Assembly: GCA_026786155.1 (NCBI GenBank)
Contig: JAJAYR010000146.1
Coordinates: 1-5,820 of the forward strand
Length of the DNA: 5,820 bases
Direction: 5' to 3'
Source of the DNA: Pyrinomonadaceae bacterium
GTDB lineage: Bacteria; Acidobacteriota; Blastocatellia; Pyrinomonadales; Pyrinomonadaceae
The notes beneath the pieces were generated by a model. It was not told the DNA's origin. It did no database searches and saw only the letters and a list, made by a program, of their open reading frames with translations. Below are positions 1-5,192 of this stretch, in pieces. The position numbers and the translations under genes were made by a program. Position 1 is the first letter of the stretch. Every line of letters begins with the position of its first letter.

Positions 1-231
1 AAGCGTTGGAATGCAAACGGTTTGCGAACTTTGGAAGAGATGAAGACCGATTGTTGTTACGCGATGCAGGATAAAACCTGGGTCGAAGACCCGGACGGCA
101 ATCGTTGGGAAGTTTTCGTCGTTTTAGGGAATACGTCTGACAAAGACATTGCCGCGTCTGTGTGCTGTGTTCCGTCGCCCGTCGGCATTGAAAAAGCGGA
201 AACATCCGGCGCGATTTCCGTTGGTGCATAA
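1..231 (+). CDS. arsI: ArsI-type C-As lyase (VOC/glyoxalase fold), C-terminal part
   Basis: The window opens inside this reading frame; 76 residues are visible before TAA at 229-231. Their pattern is that of ArsI/CadI-type vicinal-oxygen-chelate proteins: a vicinal cysteine pair (DCCYA, visible residues 17-21), then QDKTWVEDPDGNRWEVFVV (23-41). ArsI is an Fe(II)-dependent dioxygenase that demethylates trivalent organoarsenicals such as methylarsenite in the cytosol. In the family the cysteine pair binds arsenic and a C-terminal Glu ligates iron; E37 in RWEVF is the likely ligand here, by inference. The metal-binding His and Gln lie upstream and are not visible. The tail holds a second vicinal pair (SVCCV, 53-57). 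A TTG codon at 22 is internal, not a start. The AqpS-like channel gene begins 64 bp downstream on the same strand, so an ars operon extending leftwards is likely. The family call is fairly secure; the arsenic substrate is inferred. Confidence 0.85.
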   Translation, partial: KRWNANGLRTLEEMKTDCCYAMQDKTWVEDPDGNRWEVFVVLGNTSDKDIAASVCCVPSPVGIEKAETSGAISVGA

Positions 232-295
232 GCCGTGTAAATTTGAAAAATAAACGGGAAACTTATTTTTGAAGCGGCTGAGATTTCGGAAAATA

Positions 296-997
296 ATGAC
301 ACAGACAACCTTGGCGCGGCGCACGGTCGCCGAATTTTTAGGCACGGCGTTGTTGCTTTCGGCAATCATCGGCTCCGGCATTATGGGCGAACGGCTGGCG
401 AACGGTAACGCCGCGATTGCGCTTTTGGCGAACAGCATCGCGGTCGGCGCGGCATTGGTCGCGCTCATTTTAACCTTCGGCGAAATCTCCGGCGCACATT
501 TTAATCCGGCGGTAACGCTTTCCGACGCGGCAGTCGGCGGCGTGAAATGGCGCGACGTGCCGTTTTATATTTTCGGGCAAATAACGGGCGCGTTCGCCGG
601 TGTCGGATTGGCGAACGCGATGTTCGATTTGCCGACATTTTTCGCCTCGCATAAGGCTCGCGCCGGTAACTCGCAGCTTCTCAGCGAATTCGTTGCCACG
701 TTCGGACTGCTGGCGGTGATTTGGGGCTGCGTCCGTCTGCGTTCAAATGTTACGCCGTTCGCGGTCGCGGCATATATCGTGGCGGCGTTTTGGTTCACGG
801 CATCGACTTCGTTTGCGAATCCGGCGGTTACACTGGCGCGGACGGCGAGCGATACGTTTGCGGGCATTCGCCCGACGGACGCGCCCGGTTTTATCGTCGC
901 GCAAATGCTCGGCGCGGCGGCGGCAACCGCGCTTTTCAAGTGGCTCGTGCCGATTGATAAAAACGACGCGGAGAATGTCATCGTTTCACACCAATAA
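296..997 (+). CDS. aqpS: MIP-family aquaglyceroporin, AqpS-like (arsenical channel)
   Basis: This encodes a 233-aa inner-membrane channel of the major intrinsic protein family with hydrophobic segments throughout, and the length matches bacterial aquaporins. Both half-helix signatures are present: HFNPAVTL (residues 68-75) and SFANPAVTLART (172-183). After the second NPA, position 178 is Val, whereas most aquaporins and GlpF have the aromatic/arginine-filter Arg. The arsenic-operon channel AqpS of Sinorhizobium also has Val there, and the filter is thought to admit arsenite and methylated arsenicals. Together with arsI upstream, this favours metalloid efflux down its gradient. The alternative is glycerol uptake, since glycerol kinase follows 74 bp later. 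I chose ATG 296, with a weak CGGA 5 nt upstream. The in-frame TTG at 269 would add nine charged residues and falls in an AT-only inverted repeat. The channel family is very secure; the substrate is inferred. Confidence 0.88.
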   Translation: MTQTTLARRTVAEFLGTALLLSAIIGSGIMGERLANGNAAIALLANSIAVGAALVALILTFGEISGAHFNPAVTLSDAAVGGVKWRDVPFYIFGQITGAFAGVGLANAMFDLPTFFASHKARAGNSQLLSEFVATFGLLAVIWGCVRLRSNVTPFAVAAYIVAAFWFTASTSFANPAVTLARTASDTFAGIRPTDAPGFIVAQMLGAAAATALFKWLVPIDKNDAENVIVSHQ

Positions 998-1071
998 AAT
1001 AAAAAAATAGAAACGCGAAAATTTTTTATGATAAAATCTTTCAAATCCAAATTCGTTTATAAATTCAAAAA

Positions 1072-2568
1072 ATGTCATATATTCTTGCGCTCGACCAAGG
1101 CACAACGAGCAGTCGGGCGATAATTTTCGATAGAAACAGCCAAATAATTTCCGTCGAACAAAGTGAACACGCGCAGATTTTTCCGAACAGCGGTTGGGTC
1201 GAACATAATCCGCAGGAAATTTGGGAAAATCAGACGAACACGGCAATCGCGGCGTTAAATAAAGCCAATCTCACCGCCAAAGACGTAGCGGCAATCAGCA
1301 TTGCGAACCAGCGCGAAACGACTGTTTGCTGGAACAGGAAAACGGGCGAACCTATTTATAACGCCATTGTTTGGCAAGACCGCCGAACTTCCGCCTACTG
1401 CGATGAAATCCGTGAAAATCACGCCGAATTGATTCGTGAAAAAACAGGTTTGGAAACGGACGCCTATTTTTCGGCGAGCAAACTGAATTGGATTTTAGAA
1501 AATGTTGAAAATGCGCGAAGGGAAGCCGAAAACGGCGATTTGCTGTTTGGAACGATTGACAGTTGGCTGGTGTGGAAATTCACATTCGGCAAAGCGCATA
1601 TAACCGACGTTTCCAATGCTTCGCGGACGATGCTGTTTAATATCGAAACGCTTCGCTGGGATGACGAACTTTTGAAAATCTTTGACATTCCGCGTGAAGT
1701 TTTGCCGAAAGTTTGTTCATCGTCGGAAATCTACGGCGAAATCGAAACGCCAAACGAATTAAAAGGAATAAAAATCGCGGGCATCGCGGGCGACCAGCAA
1801 GCCGCGCTTTTCGGACAGCTTTGTTTGGAACAAGGTCGGACGAAAAGCACTTACGGCACGGGTTGTTTTATGCTGCAGAACATCGGCACGAAAACCGTCA
1901 AATCGGAAAATAACTTGCTGACGACCGTTGCGTGGCAAATAGGCGGTGAAACCGAATACGCGCTCGAAGGCAGCGTTTTTATCGGCGGCGCGGTAGTTCA
2001 ATGGCTGCGCGACGCGCTCGAAATTATTCAAAACTCAAACGATGTCGAGGCGTTGGCAAATTCGGTATCAGATAACGGCGGCGTTTATTTCGTTCCGGCG
2101 TTTGCCGGTTTGGGCGCACCGCACTGGAATCAGGACGCGCGTGGTTTGATAATCGGTTTGACGCGCGGCACGGGCAAAGCGCACATCGCCCGTGCCGCGC
2201 TTGAATCAATCGGTTATCAAACGGCGGAGTTGCTCGACGCGATGCAGAAAGATTCGGGAATCGCGTTGACAGAATTAAGAGTTGACGGCGGCGCGACCGA
2301 AAACGATTCGCTTTTGCAGTTTCAGGCGGACGTTTTGCAAATTCCCGTCGTGCGTCCGCAAATTACCGAAACGACCGCGCTCGGCGCGGCATATCTCGCG
2401 GGTTTGGCAATCGGATTTTGGCAATCGAAGGACGAATTGAAAAGCCGCCCGCCCGCCGATAAAATTTTTGTGCCGCAAATGCCGCCAGAAAAAGCCTTTG
2501 AACTGATGGCGAAATGGAAGAAAGCCGTCGAATGCGCGAAAAATTGGGCGAGCGATGAGAGACAATGA
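1072..2568 (+). CDS. glpK: Glycerol kinase GlpK
   Basis: This is a full-length 498-aa glycerol kinase of the FGGY family, which phosphorylates glycerol with ATP to sn-glycerol 3-phosphate in the cytosol. Landmarks in order are: the N-terminal phosphate loop ALDQGTTSSRA (residues 6-16), glycerol contacts R81 and E82 in NQRET, YNAIVWQDRRT (96-106), Y132, the catalytic Asp D241 in GIAGDQQAALFGQL, the adenosine-side STYGTG (259-264), and LRVDGGA (402-408) with TALGAAYLAGLA (435-446). The ends align well with recalled E. coli GlpK. The loop before GIAGD (about residues 223-236) lacks the Gly-x-x-Arg fructose-1,6-bisphosphate site of E. coli and the phosphorylatable His loop of Firmicute enzymes, so regulation may differ. 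ATG 1072 is preceded by A-rich sequence with no Shine-Dalgarno match. The AT-rich 74-bp gap upstream shows no convincing sigma-70 promoter. The stop overlaps the HAD gene start by ATGA. Confidence 0.98.
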   Translation: MSYILALDQGTTSSRAIIFDRNSQIISVEQSEHAQIFPNSGWVEHNPQEIWENQTNTAIAALNKANLTAKDVAAISIANQRETTVCWNRKTGEPIYNAIVWQDRRTSAYCDEIRENHAELIREKTGLETDAYFSASKLNWILENVENARREAENGDLLFGTIDSWLVWKFTFGKAHITDVSNASRTMLFNIETLRWDDELLKIFDIPREVLPKVCSSSEIYGEIETPNELKGIKIAGIAGDQQAALFGQLCLEQGRTKSTYGTGCFMLQNIGTKTVKSENNLLTTVAWQIGGETEYALEGSVFIGGAVVQWLRDALEIIQNSNDVEALANSVSDNGGVYFVPAFAGLGAPHWNQDARGLIIGLTRGTGKAHIARAALESIGYQTAELLDAMQKDSGIALTELRVDGGATENDSLLQFQADVLQIPVVRPQITETTALGAAYLAGLAIGFWQSKDELKSRPPADKIFVPQMPPEKAFELMAKWKKAVECAKNWASDERQ

Positions 2569-3167
2569 TAAAAACATTTATTTTCGATTTGGGAAAAGTC
2601 ATCGTGCCGTTTGAACTCGACAATCAGATGAAGATTTTGGAAGCGGTTTGCGACTTGAAACACGCCGAGATTCGGGAGAAAATCTACGCCGCCGAAGAAC
2701 TTCTGCTTTTTGAAACGGGGAAAATTTCCGCCGAAGAGACATTTCAATCTTTGAAAAAAACGCTCGATTTGCGGATGAATTCCGGCGAATTCGTCGCGGC
2801 TTGGAACAGCATTTTCTCGCTCGAACCGATTGTTCCTGAAAATCTTATCGAACGGCTTTCAAAAAAATACCGTTTGATAATTTTATCCGATACGAACGCA
2901 CTGCACTTTGAATTTATCAAACGCAACTTTCCGATTTTGCGATTCTTTGACGCTTTCGTTTTGTCTTACGAAGTCGGATTCGTCAAACCGTCGGCGGAAA
3001 CTTTTCAAGCCGCTGTCGAAAAAGCCCAATGCGCGGCGGAAGAATGTTTTTTCACCGACGACAAGGAAGCTAATGTCATTGGCGCGATAAAATTTGGCAT
3101 CAACGCCGTGCAATTCGTTTCCGCCGAACAGTTTGAGCGAGAAATTAAAAATCGAAAGTTTATTTAA
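2565..3167 (+). CDS. HAD-superfamily phosphatase, YihX-like (DLGxV motif I)
   Basis: This 200-aa protein has the HAD hydrolase motifs of subfamily IA. Motif I is FIFDLGKVIV (residues 5-14) with nucleophile D8, motif II is ILSDTN (106-111), motif III is K141 in GFVKPSAETF, and motif IV is FFTDDKEAN (162-170) with the Mg-binding pair D165-D166. The helical cap is inserted between motifs I and II. The usual second Asp of DxD is Gly10. That FDLG form is typical of the YihX group, whose E. coli member dephosphorylates alpha-glucose 1-phosphate and other sugar phosphates. The ATG overlaps the glpK TGA (ATGA), with a GAGAG-like site just upstream inside glpK, so the two are probably co-transcribed and translationally coupled. 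A cytosolic sugar- or polyol-phosphate phosphatase fits. A glycerol-3-phosphate phosphatase role is suggested only by position. Fold is secure, substrate unknown. Confidence 0.88.
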   Translation: MIKTFIFDLGKVIVPFELDNQMKILEAVCDLKHAEIREKIYAAEELLLFETGKISAEETFQSLKKTLDLRMNSGEFVAAWNSIFSLEPIVPENLIERLSKKYRLIILSDTNALHFEFIKRNFPILRFFDAFVLSYEVGFVKPSAETFQAAVEKAQCAAEECFFTDDKEANVIGAIKFGINAVQFVSAEQFEREIKNRKFI

Positions 3168-3219
3168 AGAAGAGATAATGTTTCAAATTTATACCCAATA
3201 AATCTTCGACTGCTTTTAC

Positions 3220-3309
3220 TTCGGAATAGATGAAAGATAATAGATGACAGATGGTAGATAAGAGAACCAATCTATCAGCTATCATCTGTCATCTGTCATC
3301 TATTCCGAA
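3220..3309. repeat. Palindrome of opposed AGATGAY heptad tandem repeats
   Basis: Two 41-bp arms (3220-3260 and 3269-3309) enclose an 8-nt loop. Thirty-four of 41 positions are exactly complementary, plus two G-T wobbles. The left arm has AGAT starting at 3228, 3235, 3242, 3249 and 3256, an exact 7-bp period. The right arm has the complement ATCT at 3270, 3284, 3291 and 3298, with AGCT in register at 3277. The arms are thus heptad arrays of consensus AGATGAC/T in opposite orientation. The element lies between the stops of two converging genes. It could end transcription in both directions or be a dispersed hairpin repeat. There is no adjoining T tract, so a classic intrinsic terminator is not shown. 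Confidence 0.85.
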
Positions 3310-3344
3310 TATATTTTCACTTAGCCTAAATTGTAAAATACTGC

Positions 3345-3380
3345 AAAAAAAGAAGAGCGGCGAAAAGTTCGCATCGCTCT
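3345..3380 (-). terminator. Intrinsic terminator of the AAA+ ATPase gene
   Basis: Read on the minus strand, AGAGCG (3380-3375), a 2-nt AT bulge and GCGAA (3372-3368) pair across a 3-nt loop with TTCGC (3364-3360) and CGCTCT (3359-3354). The stem is followed by TTC and then seven T residues (3351-3345). It lies 26-61 bp past the stop of the minus-strand ATPase gene, the expected place for a Rho-independent terminator. On the plus strand the A tract precedes the stem, so it should act in one direction only. Confidence 0.82.
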
Positions 3381-3405
3381 CAATTTAAAATTACCGTCTT
3401 GCCAA

Positions 3406-4617
3406 TTAACTTTCCTGATTTTCGCCGTTCGATTTGCCTTTACCGCTGGCGGCGGCTTGGGCGTGCGGCAGCGGAAGCCCGACGGCATCGGATTTTGTTT
3501 CCGGCGTGTCTTCAGGCAAATCTTCTTCATATTCGTTGATAATCATCTTGCCTGATTGTTTCGTGAAAACGAGTTTTTTCTCTGCGTCATCGAAATCAAC
3601 CGTTACCAAATCGCCGGTTTCAACCTGTTCGGTCGCCACCAGATTCGACAGCGGATAAACGAGAAATCGCTCAATCGCGCGTTTCAGATGCCGTGCGCCG
3701 TATTTCAAATCAATTCCTTCGCCGAGCAAAAATTCCTTCGCCGGAACGGTGCATTCAAAAATAAATTTCGTTCCGGCGGAATCGGTGATTCTTTCCTGCA
3801 CGCCGCGCAGTTCGATGTCGAGAATCCGGCGCAGATGATGTTCCTTCAAACTGCGAAAGACGATGACTTTATCAATGCGGTTCATAAATTCCGGCGAGAA
3901 TTTACGTTTCGCGGCTTCCAAAGCCGTGCGATAGATTTTCGTGTCAATTTCGTTGTCGTCCGCCTCTTTATTGGTTTTCGTCGGCGCGAAACCGATGCCG
4001 CCGGAAATCATTTCCGACATTTCACGCGCTCCCAAATTGGAAGTCATAATAACGACGGTTTTTGAAAAATCAACGCGCCGGTTGTCGCCCAAAGTCAAAG
4101 TCGCTTTGTCCAAAATTCCCAAAAGCAATTGCCACAGCGCGTCCGAAGCCTTTTCAATTTCGTCGAACAAAACGAAAGTTAATTTGTTTTCGTCGGTGTG
4201 CGCTTTATCCAGATTTTCCTGCGTCAGCATCGGCGAAGTTTCGCGGTGTCCCAAATATCCCGGCGGTGAACCGATGAGTTTGGCAATCTCGTGCGAATGC
4301 TGAAATTCGGCGCAGTCAATTTTGACGACCGCGTGCGGTTCGCCGAACAGAACCTGCGCCGCCGCTTCGACGACGCGCGTTTTTCCCGAACCCGTCGGAC
4401 CTAAAAACAACATCGTGCCGACGGGACGCGCCGGATTGTTCATTCCCGCTAAGTAAATCTGAAAAAGTCCGCTCATCCGCCGGACGGCGCGTTCCTGTCC
4501 GACGATAAACGACGACAATTTATCTTCAAAATCCTTCGCCCGCGGACTTTTCAGGTCGGGGTCAAGCAAAACAACTTTTTCGCCGGTTTCTATTTTTGTA
4601 CCCGTTTCGTTTTTCAT
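3406..4617 (-). CDS. Single-module Clp/Hsp100 AAA+ ATPase (ClpA/B/C D2-like)
   Basis: This 403-aa AAA+ protein resembles the second ATPase module of ClpA/ClpB/ClpC and its C-terminal D2-small domain. Visible motifs are: VGQERAV (residues 39-45), Walker A GPTGSGKT (73-80), pore loop GYLG (120-123) in IGSPPGYLG, Walker B FVLFDEIEKA (148-157), sensor 1 MTSNLGA (191-197), the arginine finger in FSPEFMNRID (R247), and sensor 2 YGARHLKR (R309). Such motors thread proteins through a hexamer pore for refolding or proteolysis. The N-domain, the D1 module and the ClpB coiled coil are absent, and this is not ClpX, since no zinc-binding domain precedes it. GGIGFAP (206-212) puts an IGF tripeptide where ClpA/ClpC carry the ClpP-docking loop; ClpB lacks one. 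The last 40 or so residues are polar and probably disordered. ATG 4617 is chosen for its strong upstream ribosome site. The gene is monocistronic as far as visible and ends at a good terminator. Confidence 0.93.
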   Translation of the reverse strand: MKNETGTKIETGEKVVLLDPDLKSPRAKDFEDKLSSFIVGQERAVRRMSGLFQIYLAGMNNPARPVGTMLFLGPTGSGKTRVVEAAAQVLFGEPHAVVKIDCAEFQHSHEIAKLIGSPPGYLGHRETSPMLTQENLDKAHTDENKLTFVLFDEIEKASDALWQLLLGILDKATLTLGDNRRVDFSKTVVIMTSNLGAREMSEMISGGIGFAPTKTNKEADDNEIDTKIYRTALEAAKRKFSPEFMNRIDKVIVFRSLKEHHLRRILDIELRGVQERITDSAGTKFIFECTVPAKEFLLGEGIDLKYGARHLKRAIERFLVYPLSNLVATEQVETGDLVTVDFDDAEKKLVFTKQSGKMIINEYEEDLPEDTPETKSDAVGLPLPHAQAAASGKGKSNGENQES

Positions 4618-4624
4618 TTTTCTT

Positions 4625-4630
4625 CTCCTC
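4625..4630 (-). promoter_or_regulatory. Ribosome binding site deciding the ATPase start
   Basis: On the minus strand GAGGAG lies 7 nt before the ATG at 4617-4615, an ideal spacing. The frame could also open at a TTG (4635-4633), but that would place this ribosome site inside the coding region and add MTRRRK. The ATG start is therefore preferred. Confidence 0.85.
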
Positions 4631-4691
4631 GTCAAACTAAAACAACGCTTTTTCTCAAGCAGCGTCGCTCAAAATACGGACAACCTTACAA

Positions 4692-4727
4692 AGTAAATTT
4701 TGCCGAAAATTTCCGGTAAAATTTACT
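4692..4727. promoter_or_regulatory. 36-bp dyad upstream of the AAA+ ATPase gene
   Basis: Fourteen-base arms, AGTAAATTTTGCCG (4692-4705) and CGGTAAAATTTACT (4714-4727), are complementary except for one G-T position, across an 8-nt centre AAAATTTC. The dyad is centred about 93 bp upstream of the ATPase start codon. It could be an operator for a dimeric regulator or a hairpin in the leader RNA. It has no T tract after it on either strand and is not a convincing terminator. The structure is plain; the function is a guess. Confidence 0.55.
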
Positions 4728-4881
4728 ACAATACTGATGATTTCAAAAGATTTTACGTTGGCTGAACTTTGGAATATGGAAGGAATCTCCATCTGAGACG
4801 CGAGCCGGTTTAGATAATCCCGACCCCGTATATTATTTAGCATAAATCGGACGGTTTTGGCAAGAAAAAATTATCCGACAC

Positions 4882-4982
4882 TTTAAAATTTTTCGCCGCC
4901 GAAACACGCCGTTTTGCTGAAGTTCAATGTTTCCTAAGAATTTTCAACAAAATTCGCGCATTTCGGCGGCGAATTTTTTAAA
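4882..4982. repeat. 101-bp element with GC-rich inverted ends and inner hairpin
   Basis: The perfect 13-bp inverted arms TTCGCCGCCGAAA (4892-4904) and TTTCGGCGGCGAA (4961-4973) are flanked by AT runs that also partly pair, out to 4882 and 4982. The 56-bp centre contains a second perfect hairpin, GAATTTT/AAAATTC (4938-4944 and 4949-4955) with a 4-nt loop. On the plus strand the right arm is followed by six T residues. It may be a small non-coding mobile repeat, a structured RNA, or a transcription end for recF read-through. Confidence 0.55.
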
Positions 4983-5117
4983 TATAAGGACAAATCCGAA
5001 GTTTGGAATCGCGCTTGTTTAGCTCGCCTTCATTGAGCGCGGGCAGGCGCGAATAAATCTTTCGCATAGGTTTGACGTTAAAGGTAGCGAGAGGTTTTTT
5101 CGCGTTTCACGCTCATT

Positions 5118-5156
5118 GCAAGCAAGGATGCTTGCGCTCCAGTCTGCTCCAGTCTG
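5118..5156. repeat. Hairpin plus 10-bp tandem duplication downstream of recF
   Basis: GCAAGC (5118-5123) and GCTTGC (5130-5135) form a 6-bp stem with a 6-nt loop. Directly after it the decamer GCTCCAGTCT occurs twice in tandem (5136-5145 and 5146-5155). The unit lies 37-75 bp past the recF stop. It recalls short dispersed intergenic repeats of hairpin-plus-tail form found in some bacterial genomes, but only one copy is in this window, so dispersion cannot be shown. Confidence 0.5.
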
Positions 5157-5192
5157 ATAAGCGTTTTTTAAGTTTGGCGTAAGAAATTTTGA

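Larger units (their letters stand above)
4618..5192. other. Gene-poor spacer between recF and the AAA+ ATPase gene
   Basis: This 575-bp gap lies between two minus-strand genes. It contains the ATPase ribosome site and, presumably, its promoter, though no clear -35/-10 pair was found. It also holds three repeat structures listed separately, a weaker inverted repeat CGCGCT/AGCGCG (5010-5015 and 5036-5041), and a 19-codon plus-strand frame at 4737-4796 without a ribosome site. A 62-codon minus frame (4843-4655) covers the 36-bp dyad and resembles no family I know. No tRNA, rRNA or recognisable riboswitch was seen. Confidence 0.7.

Noticed and set aside
246..270. Inverted repeat AAAAATAA/TTATTTTT between arsI and the channel gene, considered as a terminator or attenuator.
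   Set aside because: The stem is purely A-T with a 9-nt loop and would be weak, so it is not good evidence for transcription stop.
269..295. TTG 269 as the start of the channel gene.
   Set aside because: It lies inside the AT inverted repeat without a ribosome site, and the family-like N-terminus begins soon after ATG 296.
565..1050. 161-codon minus-strand frame opposite the channel gene.
   Set aside because: It is antisense to a well-supported MIP gene and its composition mirrors that gene's codons; no motif was seen.
998..1071. Possible glpK promoter with TATGAT (1027-1032) or TATAAA (1058-1063) as -10.
   Set aside because: No matching -35 hexamer at 16-18 bp spacing for either; AT-richness alone produces such boxes.
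2322..2747. 141-codon minus-strand frame opposite the glpK/HAD junction.
   Set aside because: It spans two well-supported coding regions and shows no recognisable domain.
3222..3307. The heptad array as a CRISPR.
   Set aside because: Repeats are 7 bp with no spacers, and no cas genes are present.
3556..4065. 169-codon plus-strand frame opposite the AAA+ gene.
   Set aside because: It is antisense to a clear AAA+ protein with all catalytic motifs; a codon-bias shadow.
4655..4843. 62-codon minus-strand frame between recF and the ATPase gene.
   Set aside because: It runs through the 36-bp dyad, has no ribosome site seen and matches no family I know.
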